A DNA stretch of 64,000 nucleotides from Histidinibacterium aquaticum (GCF_008710275.1 NZ_VYQE01000001.1:372001-436000); one strand, 5' to 3'. Counted from the first letter of the stretch, positions 17,432 to 26,511 are shown. Notes: a model not told the origin generated them from the letters alone. Numbers and translations are program-made.

Positions 17432-18018
17432 CCTCTCCGCCTATACGCGATCTGCTTTTCACGAAACTTGTAGGCGTCAGCAATTACATCCCGCTCCGAC
17501 CGAAGAAGATCATTTCGTGGCATCCCAAGAATGTCAGCGACCCGAAGCATTGTATCTTCATGTGGCTCAACACTTCCATCTCCCAAAATATGGACAACAG
17601 GCACAGCGATTTCAACAAGACGCTTTGCCACCAATATCGTCCGATGACACTCCGTAGGATCTTTCTCCGAGCACATCAAAGAAATGCGATAGCTCTTCCG
17701 ACCATCCAATAATCTGTGGATGCCAGATTGAAACTCAGAGGTATTCGAAAGACGGTCATAGCTGACGACATCATTGACGTAGCAACTATTGTCTCTTGAG
17801 CGAGCTCCAAGTTCTCTTCCGAGAAAGACGTAAGCTACCCCATTTTCCGCGAGCGCTTCACTGAGCGTCTCGCGGGAGAAATGCGGAACATGACGGCTAT
17901 ATGGAGACGAACGGACGTCTGCAATTGCAGTCACCTGGTGCGCCTTTAGCAACTGCAAAAACTTATCCATGGAATGCGTGGAGTGCCCCACAGTAAATAT
18001 CGAGTTTCCTTGCCTCAT
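17428..18018 (-). CDS. DUF488 family protein (B)
   Basis: A 196-residue DUF488 protein, clearly different from its neighbour A and longer at the C-terminus. Conserved positions are TVGHSTHSM (about 9-17), IADVRSSPYSRHVPHF (32-47), the LGRELG segment near 80, and SLMCSEKDPTECHRTI (about 124-139). It is the middle gene between the dual-OB-like protein (6-base gap) and DUF488 A (4-base overlap). Such tight linkage of two divergent DUF488 paralogues suggests they work together, perhaps as a heteromer or in sequential steps on one nucleic-acid or nucleotide substrate. That is inference. Confidence 0.88.
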   Translation of the reverse strand: MRQGNSIFTVGHSTHSMDKFLQLLKAHQVTAIADVRSSPYSRHVPHFSRETLSEALAENGVAYVFLGRELGARSRDNSCYVNDVVSYDRLSNTSEFQSGIHRLLDGRKSYRISLMCSEKDPTECHRTILVAKRLVEIAVPVVHILGDGSVEPHEDTMLRVADILGMPRNDLLRSERDVIADAYKFREKQIAYRRRG

Positions 18019-18024
18019 AACGCC

Positions 18025-18696
18025 CTAAGTTACTATTCCGGCTACGAGCTTCGAAGCGTGCCCACTCGCCTCCCAGACTTTCGCCAAACTAATGCACATA
18101 AACGGCTTCTGTATATCGTGAACGTCACCCGCTTGCGTATCATATCTGGCGAACTGGACCGGGTCAGTAAGCAGGATCTTGTGCCTGACATCACTCCACT
18201 TGAAACTCACCCAGAGCTGATTCTTCTCCTTGAACGGATTATAGAGCACCTCTATAGACGCCCGTCTTGGCCTAATTAGAGTCAACGACGAATTCAATTT
18301 CTCCGCCGATACCCTGTGGACCTGATCTCGAGTGCCATTGTAGGTTCCTGTTGCCGGTCCCCACAGGGGCGCATTCGCCGGCACTACGGCTCCGGCAAGT
18401 TCTTCCGCTTCCAAGCGCCCTACTTTACGCCACCGCGCGCCTTCCGTTATTAACCAGTTCTCAGTCTGATGTCCTTCTGGACGGTGGTCATCGAAGTCAA
18501 TTTCGACAATATCCAGAACCGATAACCTCGTTCCATCAGTGCACGTCTGCTCCTCATCGTTGATAGCTTCGTTCGCTCGATGACTGATCGGTCGCACCCA
18601 CGGACCGAAACCGCCATCTACCAACTCGATGCCCGCAACACATGAGCCACCAGGGCGGAAAGAGTTCGCCAAACAAACAATTCTTTTCGTAGTCAA
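18025..18696 (-). CDS. Dual-OB-domain-like protein of a DUF488 cassette
   Basis: About 223 residues. The N-terminal KRIVCLANSFRPGGSCVAGI and the following FGPWVRPISHRAN match what I know of the dual OB domain-containing proteins that accompany DUF488 genes. The rest is beta-rich, ending ISLAKVWEASGHA, with no membrane segment. I choose the TTG at 18696 because GGAGG lies 7 bases before it and homologues start just before KRIVCLANS; a GTG at 18714 is in frame. OB folds usually bind nucleic acid, so it may deliver the DUF488 partners to DNA or RNA. It leads the three-gene cassette, and the 80 bases upstream are AT-rich and could hold the promoter. Confidence 0.75.
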   Translation of the reverse strand: MTTKRIVCLANSFRPGGSCVAGIELVDGGFGPWVRPISHRANEAINDEEQTCTDGTRLSVLDIVEIDFDDHRPEGHQTENWLITEGARWRKVGRLEAEELAGAVVPANAPLWGPATGTYNGTRDQVHRVSAEKLNSSLTLIRPRRASIEVLYNPFKEKNQLWVSFKWSDVRHKILLTDPVQFARYDTQAGDVHDIQKPFMCISLAKVWEASGHASKLVAGIVT

Positions 18697-18793
18697 AACA
18701 CAGCCTCCACTCACCTGCGCGAAAAACGCGCCTTAACAACCACGAATCAGAGCACACAGGTTTATATGCTCATAGGCATAGCATTGTATCCAA

Positions 18794-19894
18794 CTACTTC
18801 ACCGTTCTGAGCTTGGGTCGAGAAGCTCCATTAGGGCGTAAGCTTTCACGCTGACGAGGAAGAATCCCGGAGAAGAGCATTTCCACCTCGTCGGCTGGAA
18901 GATCGATCTGTTCGGCTATATGCGCCAAGCTCTTTCTTTCAGACCACAATTCTGCCAAGACCTTACCCCAAAGGACAGACGTTTCTCGATCAATCCCCTC
19001 GAACTCCCGAGTTCGATATCCGCGCTTTCCGAGCTCCATGCAGATTGAGCGATACTGCCATTCGGTTAGAAGCGGTCGATCCAAGTGGTAAAGGCGGTAT
19101 GCCAGCGCCATTGCAGAAACCCGCCAACGCTTCTTAGCTCGAATTATAAAGTCAGTCGTTATTATTCGAGGCATCTTTGACCGCACATCCTCCTCAGGCA
19201 TCAAAAATGAAGAAGCAAACCGGTTAGCCTCTTGCTCGGCCGTCCTGGTGTCCCCTCCAGGGCCGGATGTCTCACCATGCTTGTGAAGGACCAAGTGCCC
19301 AAGTTCATGTGCGGCGTCGAATACACTGCGCTCTGCGGACTTGAAGGAATTGAGGAAAACATAGGCATCCCCATCTTGCCAGAATGAAAATGCATCAACC
19401 TTCGCGGTGCGCTCTTCAAGTCCCAAAACGCGAATTCCCTTCGCCTCGAGGAGCTTCAACATGTTAGATACAGGACTGTATCTGAGCCCCCAGTGCTGCC
19501 TAAGAGCCTCGGCGGCAGCCTCGGGAGTTAGCTCTGGATCGAAGTCGGGCAAATCCAAGTCTGGCAAATTAAAACGCGTCCGAACCCAACCGTAGACCTC
19601 TACACCGATTTCCCCGGCACCGAGTGCTGCTTCGCGCTCTCGCGCACTCATACTCTTCAGGCTACGGAAACTCACAACGTCTTTCGATAGCATCGATGGA
19701 TCATCCTTATAAAAGAATGAAACCGGATAATGCAAATTTTCCGCGAGCCTTTCCACAGTTGAAGGCTCCGCCTCGTTCTGCCCGTTCTCAAGACGCGTTA
19801 TAGTTACAGGGGACACCCCGGCTTTCTCCGCGAGCATCTTTGCCGTAAGCCTGCGCCGTTTTCTGGCCAAGCTTAGCCTCTTGCTGCTGAACAT
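18794..19894 (-). CDS. XRE-ImmA/IrrE fusion: HTH plus zinc metallopeptidase
   Basis: A 366-residue protein with an N-terminal XRE helix-turn-helix (about 5-60, TAKMLAEKAGVSPVTITRLE) and an ImmA/IrrE-type peptidase. The zinc motif HELGH is at 196-200 and the third ligand Glu222 lies in EQEANRFASSFLMP. Proteins of this class cleave repressors or act as regulatory halves of toxin-antitoxin or phage-defence pairs. The ATG at 19894 is used because the upstream TTG at 19900 lies almost on the previous stop. It follows the unknown gene 19906-20526 by 11 bases, so they form a two-gene unit. It could also control the DUF488 cassette 100 bases downstream on the same strand. Confidence 0.9.
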   Translation of the reverse strand: MFSSKRLSLARKRRRLTAKMLAEKAGVSPVTITRLENGQNEAEPSTVERLAENLHYPVSFFYKDDPSMLSKDVVSFRSLKSMSAREREAALGAGEIGVEVYGWVRTRFNLPDLDLPDFDPELTPEAAAEALRQHWGLRYSPVSNMLKLLEAKGIRVLGLEERTAKVDAFSFWQDGDAYVFLNSFKSAERSVFDAAHELGHLVLHKHGETSGPGGDTRTAEQEANRFASSFLMPEEDVRSKMPRIITTDFIIRAKKRWRVSAMALAYRLYHLDRPLLTEWQYRSICMELGKRGYRTREFEGIDRETSVLWGKVLAELWSERKSLAHIAEQIDLPADEVEMLFSGILPRQRESLRPNGASRPKLRTVK

Positions 19895-19905
19895 TACCAA
19901 GACCG

Positions 19906-20526
19906 CTATTTGGGTGTCACTACGACGTCCAAGTCGGCGTCTTCCGAGGGGATATCGTCGTCAAGATCAACGTCGTGCACCCCGCCTTCAAGTAAGAAAA
20001 TGCGCTCTACACAGCGGAGGAACCTGCCATTCTTTACGACCGGCAGACTGAGTTCGACCGCTCCGTCGGGGTCGACCATCAGGTAGTACGTCCGGTATTC
20101 CCCGTGAAACTTGACGACACTGACGGGCAGATCGACCCCTGCCGCCTCGAACATATCGCCGGACGCAACACGCTCGGAGCCTGCTCCTTTCTTGGAGCGA
20201 GCTTGGGGATCGTCGGTTCCGCATGCTTCGAACACGTTCGCGAAAAGAACGCGCACCTTCAGCTCGTCATTGCATATTCCTTCGACACCCTCGCGCCGGA
20301 AGACGCGCCACTCATCGTCACCATTTTCTAAGCGAAGCCCCTTCACGCCGTCCAAGTAAGACAACATGCCTGCCGCATTCGAGGGGTGAAGAGGAGATGC
20401 GGTCGAGGCGGCTGCGAGGGCATGCTGAGCTGCGGCGATCAATCGATCACGTTCGAGGTTCAGCTCGGAGAGGCGGGCATCTCCCTCGTCTGCATCACGG
20501 ATGGTCCTGGTGTGTAGCGATTCCAT
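19906..20526 (-). CDS. Unknown partner protein of the ImmA/IrrE gene
   Basis: A 206-residue acidic protein; I do not recognise a domain. The N-terminal 45 residues are helical and charged (RLSELNLERDRLIAAAQHAL). The middle contains DDEWRVFRREGVEG and VKFHGEYRTYYLMVDPDG, and the tail is very Asp-rich (VDLDDDIPSEDADLDVVV). I start at the ATG at 20526; the frame opens earlier at a TTG, 20589, but that region looks non-coding. It is the first gene of a unit with the ImmA/IrrE protein and lies next to the 3' end of tRNA-Phe. It may be the substrate or inhibitor of the peptidase. Function unknown. Confidence 0.7.
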   Translation of the reverse strand: MESLHTRTIRDADEGDARLSELNLERDRLIAAAQHALAAASTASPLHPSNAAGMLSYLDGVKGLRLENGDDEWRVFRREGVEGICNDELKVRVLFANVFEACGTDDPQARSKKGAGSERVASGDMFEAAGVDLPVSVVKFHGEYRTYYLMVDPDGAVELSLPVVKNGRFLRCVERIFLLEGGVHDVDLDDDIPSEDADLDVVVTPK

Positions 20527-20748
20527 GGCTATCTGCTCGATGTTAATTTCCTGCGCCTCATCTGTGGGGCAAAAAATTAACACGGTCAAGTGGGCTACTA
20601 CCCCTGCACCGTTACCGGCCGAGAAAAACCTCCATGATGCACTGGGCCACGATCGATACTCTGCTTTCAGTCCCGTTGCAGTTCCAGGAAAACTTTGAAG
20701 GCCATGAAAACTTGGCCACCACCCAATCCATTGATTTTTTTATGAAAA

Positions 20749-20824
20749 TGGTGCCCGGGGGCGGAATCGAACCACCGACACGAGGATTTTCAATCCACTG
20801 CTCTACCCCTGAGCTACCCGGGCA
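20749..20824 (-). tRNA. tRNA-Phe (GAA)
   Basis: Cloverleaf on the minus strand, 76 bases with encoded CCA. Acceptor TGCCCGG pairs with CCGGGCA, the anticodon loop is TTGAAAA (anticodon GAA), and the T loop is TTCGATT. Its 3' end faces the accessory genes at 15-20.5 kb, the usual orientation for an integration hot spot. Confidence 0.97.
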
Positions 20825-20904
20825 CGGGGACGGGCGGGGCCCGTCGGGTGGGCGTGGTTCTAGGCGAGGGTCGGGGGAGTGTCCAGAGCCTCAGGGACCC
20901 TTTT

Positions 20905-21087
20905 TCAATGCGGCTTGCGAGCTTCGCGCTCGGCCTCTTCGAGCGCCTCCTCGAGATCTTCCGGGTCCTCGGAGGGAACGCGGTAGGCGCCGCTCAGCCA
21001 CTTCGCCAGATCGATGTCGGCGCAGCGGCGCGAGCAGAATGGGCGGTAGCGGGGATCGGTCTCCCCGGCGCAGATCGGACAGGTCAT
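20905..21087 (-). CDS. yacG: DNA gyrase inhibitor-type zinc protein YacG
   Basis: A 60-residue protein with a C4 zinc site (CPIC at the N-terminus and FCSRRC near 18-22), the LAKWLSGAYRVP motif and an acidic Glu-rich tail. In E. coli YacG binds GyrB and inhibits gyrase. Its start overlaps the RNase E/G-family stop by four bases (ATGA). It ends the infA-maf-RNase-yacG operon, followed by tRNA-Phe. Confidence 0.93.
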   Translation of the reverse strand: MTCPICAGETDPRYRPFCSRRCADIDLAKWLSGAYRVPSEDPEDLEEALEEAEREARKPH

Positions 21088-22118
21088 TCGGGCTCTCCCA
21101 ACACGGCCGACACCCTCGCGCGCTCCTTCTTCCGCTGCAACTCGAAGAGGCCGAGAGACGTCCAGCCGACCAGCGAGGTCTCCACCGGGCAGGCGCGGAA
21201 AGCCGCGCGGAGTGCCTGCTCGACCTGGGTGCGGTGCGCCTTGGAGACGGGAACGAAGTCGACGACGATCTGGCCGCCGAGACCGCGAAGCCGAAGGGCC
21301 CGCGGCAGCAGGCGCGCGGCGGCGAGGTTGGCCTTCAGGGCTGCGGCCGGCGAGGTGTCCCGCCCGGTGTTGACGTCGACCGCCACGAGCGCCCGCGTCG
21401 GCTCGACGGCCATGGAGCCCTGCCCGAGGGGGACCTCGGGCCGGCCAACACGGTCCAGCTCGTCGAGGACACCTTCCCGCTCGAAGCCGCCGGGCTCGGT
21501 CACGACGTCCGCGGGCTCCGTCCATTCGCGCCAGGCCAACAGGTGCGGGCCGTCGCCCTCGGTCAGGGCTTCCGGCTCCGGCCCATCGGCATCCTCCAGC
21601 ACGGCGGCGGCCAGGGAGGCCATGGCCGAGATGTCCTCGGCGATCGCCCCGGCCTCGGCGCCCTCGCAGGAGGACCGGAGGATGAGGCCCGCGCCCCCGG
21701 GCAGGGTGGCCTCCAGGGCGATCTCCTTCAGGCGGACACGCTCCTCGTCCTCGCGGATCTGGCGCGAGATGTTCAGGCCGGGCTTGTCGGGCGTGACGAT
21801 GGCGTAGCGGCTCTTGAAGAGCACGCGGGAGGTCACCGGGAGGGCCTTGCCGTCCTCCGAGAAGCCCGTGACCATGACGAGAATGGGCTGCCCGGGAGAG
21901 AGCCCCTTGGCCTGTCGCAGGAACCCGCTGCCGCCGGGGAGGCGGACCGTCATGCCGCCCTGCCCCTTCATCGGCCGGTCGCAGATCGCGCGGTAGATGG
22001 CGCCGGGCCTCGGACGGGAGGGGTCGTCGACGAGCAGGTCGTCGAGTTCGCCGTCCACGAGCAGGGCCGCGGCCTCGACCCCGCCCAGGTGATCCAGAAT
22101 GATCCGCCGGCCCTTCAT
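21084..22118 (-). CDS. Ribonuclease E/G family protein
   Basis: A 344-residue protein of the RNase E/G catalytic family, much shorter than RNase E (about 1000) or RNase G (about 490). The two metal-binding aspartates are visible in [10 protein letters not shown] and GGQIVVDFV, separated as in the family. The N-terminus ([20 protein letters not shown]) replaces the S1 domain seen in the large enzymes. It probably cleaves single-stranded RNA, although the missing S1 and Zn-link regions could alter this. It overlaps maf and yacG by four bases each, an order typical of Rhodobacterales. Confidence 0.87.
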   Translation of the reverse strand: MKGRRIILDHLGGVEAAALLVDGELDDLLVDDPSRPRPGAIYRAICDRPMKGQGGMTVRLPGGSGFLRQAKGLSPGQPILVMVTGFSEDGKALPVTSRVLFKSRYAIVTPDKPGLNISRQIREDEERVRLKEIALEATLPGGAGLILRSSCEGAEAGAIAEDISAMASLAAAVLEDADGPEPEALTEGDGPHLLAWREWTEPADVVTEPGGFEREGVLDELDRVGRPEVPLGQGSMAVEPTRALVAVDVNTGRDTSPAAALKANLAAARLLPRALRLRGLGGQIVVDFVPVSKAHRTQVEQALRAAFRACPVETSLVGWTSLGLFELQRKKERARVSAVLGEPE

Positions 22119-22711
22119 CGCCGCACCTCGTAGCCCATGGCCGTCAGCAGGCCCGCCGTCTCCGCCAGCGGCAGTCCCACGACGGAGGTGAAAGAGCCGT
22201 TGATCCAGGGGATAAAGGCCCCGGCCGGTCCCTGAATCCCGTAGCCACCCGCCTTGCCGCGCCAGTCGCCGGAGGCGAGGTAGCCGTCGATCTCCGCCGG
22301 GTCGAGCCGCTTCATCTGGACGATGGTCAGCACGTCGCGCACGCGGATGTCGTCCCCGCGCCGGGCCGATATCGCGGTGATGACGCGATGACGTCGGCCG
22401 GAGAGGCCGTCGAGGAAGGCACGCGCCTCCTCCTCGGTCTCCGGCTTGCCGAGGATACGGCGCCCCATGCTGACCGTGGTATCGGCGCAGAGCACGATCT
22501 CGTCCTGGCCAGGCACGGAGGCCTCGGCCTTCTCCCGCGCGATCCGCTTCACGTAGTCCCGCGGTAGCTCGCGGGACCCGGGCGTCTCGTCGATGTCGGG
22601 GGGACGGATCTCGGCGGGCACGACCCCGATCTGCGCGAGTAGCTCGCGCCGCCGGGGAGAGCCCGAAGCGAGAACGAGCCGCAGCGCCGGATCCGGCGCG
22701 TAGGCGTTCAC
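22115..22711 (-). CDS. maf: Maf-family nucleoside triphosphate pyrophosphatase
   Basis: House-cleaning pyrophosphatase, 198 residues, that hydrolyses non-canonical or excess nucleoside triphosphates. Motifs are [12 protein letters not shown] (about 14-25), DIDETP, the Asp of [10 protein letters not shown] and GYGIQGPAG near the C-terminus. The start is a GTG at 22711 that overlaps the infA stop (GTGA), so it is read through from infA. Confidence 0.93.
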   Translation of the reverse strand: MNAYAPDPALRLVLASGSPRRRELLAQIGVVPAEIRPPDIDETPGSRELPRDYVKRIAREKAEASVPGQDEIVLCADTTVSMGRRILGKPETEEEARAFLDGLSGRRHRVITAISARRGDDIRVRDVLTIVQMKRLDPAEIDGYLASGDWRGKAGGYGIQGPAGAFIPWINGSFTSVVGLPLAETAGLLTAMGYEVRR

Positions 22712-22926
22712 TTGAAGCGGTAGTTGATCCGACCCTTGGTCAGATCGTACGGGGTCATTTCAACCTGAACCCGGTCGCCCGCGAGGACGCGGATGCGGTT
22801 CTTCCGCATCTTGCCTGCCGTATGCGCGATGATCTCATGGCCGTTTTCCAGCTCGACCCTGAACGTCGCATTCGGCAGGAGCTCCTTCACGACGCCGGGG
22901 AATTCGAGCAGTTCTTCCTTGGCCAT
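22708..22926 (-). CDS. infA: Translation initiation factor IF-1
   Basis: A 72-residue S1-fold protein that binds the 30S A site during initiation. The full length is recognisable: [37 protein letters not shown] and [13 protein letters not shown]. It heads the maf-RNase-yacG operon. A 150-base gap precedes it and should contain the promoter. Confidence 0.98.
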   Translation of the reverse strand: MAKEELLEFPGVVKELLPNATFRVELENGHEIIAHTAGKMRKNRIRVLAGDRVQVEMTPYDLTKGRINYRFK

Positions 22927-23076
22927 GTGGTCTCCTGAGTCGCATTGCCGGCGCGAGGCCGGATGCGCGCCTAAATGGGGCGGAGAGCGCCGGTTTTCAA
23001 GTCGAATCGCCATGGAGGCGAATCGATGTGATCCGCTGCGCGGGACTCGGCCACACCCGTTCACCGGGCCAGGTGG

Positions 23077-23667
23077 TCAAAGCGTCTTCATCCAGAACTG
23101 CAGCGGCTTGCGCGTCTCCTCTGCGTCACCGAGGTCCTTCCAGGAAAACTCCGCGACCACTTCAGGAAGCGGCCGGTAGCCACGGCCGCGCCAGAACGGC
23201 TCCAGCGACCGGGCCTCCGGCGGGCGGTCCGGGTGATCGTCGGGCCGCATGACGGCGCAGAAGGCGACGTGGCCCCGCCCCAGCTCTCGCGCATGGGCTT
23301 CGCGCATGTCGAAGAAGGCGTGACCGGCCCCCTGCCCTCGGTACTCCGGCAGCAGAACCGACTCCGCGCAGTAGAAGACCTCGCCGAGCTCCGGCAACTC
23401 CTCTCCGGTAAAGGCCCCCGCAAACTCCTCGGCGTGGTCCTCCATCGGTGTGCCGGTCGCCGCACCCACCAGCCGGTCGCCGTCGAAGGCCCCGACAAGG
23501 ACGGCGCCGGGACTGTCGCGGTAGGTCTGCATGTAGCGCCGCTCGTAGGCGTGATCGCCGTCGTAGAGATAGGGCCAGTCGCGAAAGACCGTGATCCGCA
23601 GGTCGGCGAGCGCATCCAGCGCCTCCTCGACCTCGGCGCCGCGCAGCGTCCTGTACTCGAGCGTCAT
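23077..23667 (-). CDS. GNAT-family N-acetyltransferase
   Basis: A 196-residue GNAT protein. The acetyl-CoA-binding loop is LLPEYRGQGAGHAFFDMREA at about 107-126, with ESVLL before it as the beta-4 strand and FWRGRGYRPL at the C-terminal core. The substrate is unknown. Its ATG overlaps the stop of the LMW phosphatase gene by four bases. It ends a run beginning with hisD. Confidence 0.88.
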   Translation of the reverse strand: MTLEYRTLRGAEVEEALDALADLRITVFRDWPYLYDGDHAYERRYMQTYRDSPGAVLVGAFDGDRLVGAATGTPMEDHAEEFAGAFTGEELPELGEVFYCAESVLLPEYRGQGAGHAFFDMREAHARELGRGHVAFCAVMRPDDHPDRPPEARSLEPFWRGRGYRPLPEVVAEFSWKDLGDAEETRKPLQFWMKTL

Positions 23668-24149
23668 TGCGTCGGCTCCCCGAACCTTTCCTTCAGCCGT
23701 GCGACGATCTGGTCGCGCGTCTGGCGATAGGTTTCAAGCCGCGCCTCGCGCCCTTCCCCGAGACCGGTCGGATCGAGGATCGGCCAGTACTCCACGTCGA
23801 GATGATAGAAGCGCGTCAGTTCCAGCGCCCGCCGCTGGGAGGCGGGCGAGAGCGCGAGCACGAGGTCGAAGGAGGTCAGGTCGTCGCCCCATTGCTCCAT
23901 CTCGTCGAAGCTGCGCGAGCGGTGACGGTCGAGCTCCACCCCGATCTCTCGGCAGACGGCGATGGCGAAGCCGTCGATCTCCATGTCGTCCTTCACGCCG
24001 ACCGACTGGATGTAGCACTCGGTGCCGTAGAGCTTCTTCATGATGCCCTCGGCCATGGGGGACCGGACCGAGTTGTGATCGCAGCAGAAGAGGACGGAGC
24101 CGGGAAGCGTCTTGTCGCCATCGGATCCGCCGTCCTCGCCCTCCCCCAT
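23664..24149 (-). CDS. Low-molecular-weight phosphotyrosine phosphatase-family protein
   Basis: A 161-residue LMW-PTP/arsenate-reductase-like protein. The phosphate loop CDHNSVRS (about 23-30) keeps CX5R, and the general-acid Asp lies in ILDPTGLGEG near the C-terminus. The loop differs from the usual CxGNxCRS, so the substrate may not be phosphotyrosine. It follows UPF0262 by 4 bases, an alphaproteobacterial gene order. Confidence 0.87.
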   Translation of the reverse strand: MGEGEDGGSDGDKTLPGSVLFCCDHNSVRSPMAEGIMKKLYGTECYIQSVGVKDDMEIDGFAIAVCREIGVELDRHRSRSFDEMEQWGDDLTSFDLVLALSPASQRRALELTRFYHLDVEYWPILDPTGLGEGREARLETYRQTRDQIVARLKERFGEPTQ

Positions 24150-24153
24150 CGGC

Positions 24154-24630
24154 TCAGCCCCAGTGCAGGACGCAGATGAGCGTGAAGAGCCGGCGCGCGG
24201 TGTCGTCGTCGACCTCCGCCTTGCCCTCCAGCCGCTCCTGCAGGACCCGCGCGCCCTCGTTGTGGATGCCGCGGCGGGCCATGTCGATTGTCTCGATCTG
24301 GCTGGGCTGGGCGGTCTTCACGGCGTCGAAATAGCTCTCGCAGATCGCGAAATAGTCCTTCACGACCTGGCGGAAGGGCCCGAGCGAGAGATGGAATTCT
24401 CCAGCCGGATCGCCGCCCTCGGTGCGGATGTCGAAAACGAGCCGCTTCTCGCGGATCGAAAGCGCAAGGCGGTAGGGGCCCGCCGCCACGTCCCGCCCCT
24501 CGCGGCCCGGCAAGGCGAAGGAGTTGTCCTCCAGCAGGTCGAAGATCGCGACCCGCCGCTCCTGCTCGATTTCCGGCGTCGGCGGCGGCAGGTTCGCGTC
24601 GTCGAGCTCGATATGACAAATCCGGCTCAT
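24154..24630 (-). CDS. UPF0262 family protein
   Basis: A 158-residue conserved alphaproteobacterial protein. Recognised by ERRVAIFDLLEDNSF, LALSIREKRLVFDI, the SLGPFRQVVKDYFAICESYF segment, and DMARRGIHNEGARVLQERL. No catalytic motif or known activity. It sits between hisD and the LMW phosphatase. Confidence 0.9.
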   Translation of the reverse strand: MSRICHIELDDANLPPPTPEIEQERRVAIFDLLEDNSFALPGREGRDVAAGPYRLALSIREKRLVFDIRTEGGDPAGEFHLSLGPFRQVVKDYFAICESYFDAVKTAQPSQIETIDMARRGIHNEGARVLQERLEGKAEVDDDTARRLFTLICVLHWG

Positions 24631-24671
24631 GGGAACTTGCTAAGCGAGCCGCGCGGCGCGGGCAACGCCGC

Positions 24672-25976
24672 TCAGCCCTCGTTGAGCCGGTCGAGACGCG
24701 CCGAGACGCTGAGACCGTGCGCTTCGAGCCCTTCCGCCTCCGCCAGGGCGACGGCCGCCGGGCCGATCTCGCGCAGCGCCCCGGGCGTCATCCGGGCGAG
24801 CGTCGTGCGCTTCATGAAGTCGAGCACCGAGAGCCCCGAGGAGAACCGCGCGGAGCGCGCCGTCGGCAGGACGTGGTTCGGACCGCCGACGTAGTCGCCG
24901 ATGGCCTCGACCGTCCATTGCCCGATGAAGATCGCCCCGGCGTGGCGAATCCGCTCCACGAGCTCGTCGGCGTCTTCCGTGAAGATCTCTAGGTGCTCCG
25001 GTGCGATCCGGTCGGAGATCGCGACCGCCTCGTCGAGATCACGCACCACGACGACCGCCCCGAAGTCCCGCCACGAGGCCCCCGCGATATCGCGGCGAGA
25101 GAGCGTCCGAAGCCGAGCCTCGACCGCCTCTGCGACGGCCTGCCCATGCGCGGCGTCGGTGGTGACGAGGACGGATTGGGCGCTCTCGTCGTGCTCGGCC
25201 TGGCTGAGCAGGTCGATGGCGATCCAGTCCGGGTCGCAGGAGCCGTCGGAAATCACGCAAATCTCGGAGGGGCCGGCGATCATGTCGATGCCGACACGCC
25301 CGAAGACCCGCCGCTTGGCCGCGGCGACGAAGGCGTTGCCGGGCCCGGTGATCTTGTCCACCGCCGCGATGGTCTCCGTCCCGTAGGCGAGCGCCGCGAT
25401 GGCCTGCGCACCGCCGACGCGGTAGATCTCGTCCACTCCGGCGATCCGGCAGGCCAGCAGGACCAGCGGATTGGCCTGACCGTCGGGCATCGGCACGGTG
25501 ACAGCCAGACGCTCGACCCCGGCCACCTTGGCGGGCACCGCGTTCATGAGCACCGAGGAAGGATAGGAGGCGAGCCCGCCCGGGACGTAGAGACCGGCCG
25601 CCTCAACCGCCGTCCAGCGCCAGCCCAGTCGCGCGCCAGTGTCGTCGGTCCAGTCGGCATCGGGCGGCACCTGGCGGGCGTGGTAGGCGCGGATCCGCTC
25701 CGCCGCGAGTTCCAGGGCCGCGCGCTGCTCCTCGGGGACCTTGGCGATCTCGGTCTCGATCTCCGCCTCGCTCACCCGGAGGTCATCGGGTCCGATCGAG
25801 ACCCGGTCGAAGCGGTTGGTCAGCTCCACCAGCGCCGCGTCGCCCCGGCTCCGGACGTCATCGATGATCCCTGCGACCGTCGAATCGACGTCGGGAGAGT
25901 CCTCGCGCTTCGCGCCGAGAAGCGTCGCGAAGTCCTGCTCGAACCCCGGATCAACGGTCGAAAGAAAGACTGCCAT
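24672..25976 (-). CDS. hisD: Histidinol dehydrogenase
   Basis: Zinc enzyme that oxidises L-histidinol to histidine in two NAD-dependent steps, 434 residues, full length. Features include the NAD-site segment ITGPGNAFVAAAKR, the metal-site loop QAEHDESAQ, the catalytic Glu-His in RIAPEHLEIF, and GPNHVLPTA. It lies downstream of murA-DUF2948 and upstream of UPF0262, a standard Rhodobacterales arrangement away from the other his genes. Confidence 0.97.
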   Translation of the reverse strand: MAVFLSTVDPGFEQDFATLLGAKREDSPDVDSTVAGIIDDVRSRGDAALVELTNRFDRVSIGPDDLRVSEAEIETEIAKVPEEQRAALELAAERIRAYHARQVPPDADWTDDTGARLGWRWTAVEAAGLYVPGGLASYPSSVLMNAVPAKVAGVERLAVTVPMPDGQANPLVLLACRIAGVDEIYRVGGAQAIAALAYGTETIAAVDKITGPGNAFVAAAKRRVFGRVGIDMIAGPSEICVISDGSCDPDWIAIDLLSQAEHDESAQSVLVTTDAAHGQAVAEAVEARLRTLSRRDIAGASWRDFGAVVVVRDLDEAVAISDRIAPEHLEIFTEDADELVERIRHAGAIFIGQWTVEAIGDYVGGPNHVLPTARSARFSSGLSVLDFMKRTTLARMTPGALREIGPAAVALAEAEGLEAHGLSVSARLDRLNEG

Positions 25977-26034
25977 GCCTGCCTCCTTGCCCGGCCCTCT
26001 TAGCCATAGCGGCGGGGGGGCTCAATGAGGCGGA

Positions 26035-26511
26035 TCAGCCCTCGTGAGAGGGCACGCGGCCGGAGGGAGCACGGTAAGGGCGGGTCACGTCGCGCAGCAG
26101 GACTTCCAGCGCTTCGACCTCAACCCGGACGGCGCCGTCGCCCGCCAGCGTGAAGAGAAGCGCCCCGCCGCCATCTGTACCCGGCTCGAAGGTGATGGAC
26201 AAAAGCGACATGACGGTTTCGGAATCCCGACGGTCGAAGCCCTGGGATTGCACTTTCACGACATCCTCGACGGCGACGACCGATTGAACCCGCTCGTAGT
26301 CGCGCCGGCGTTCCGCCGAAACGGCGTCCTCCCACCGGAAGCGGTTGAGGAGGATGCCGAAGCGCCGTGCGCTCTGGTCCCAGCCCATCTCGGTCGCGGG
26401 AAAGACCGCGTCCTGGCAGAGCCCGGAGATCACCGCGAGGTCCTCGGCGTCGAGCGCCTTGAGACGCAGCGGCGCTTCGCCACCCTCTTCGAAACGCGCG
26501 TCCTCGGTCAC
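26035..26511 (-). CDS. DUF2948 family protein
   Basis: A 158-residue conserved alphaproteobacterial protein of unknown function. The GTG at 26511 overlaps the murA stop (GTGA). Typical segments are [43 protein letters not shown] and [22 protein letters not shown]. Translational coupling with murA suggests co-expression. Confidence 0.88.
   Translation of the reverse strand: MTEDARFEEGGEAPLRLKALDAEDLAVISGLCQDAVFPATEMGWDQSARRFGILLNRFRWEDAVSAERRRDYERVQSVVAVEDVVKVQSQGFDRRDSETVMSLLSITFEPGTDGGGALLFTLAGDGAVRVEVEALEVLLRDVTRPYRAPSGRVPSHEG

Noticed and set aside
20749-20824. Attachment-site duplication of the tRNA-Phe 3' end
   Set aside because: No second copy of the tRNA 3' segment was found in 1-20.7 kb by reading, so element borders cannot be set.
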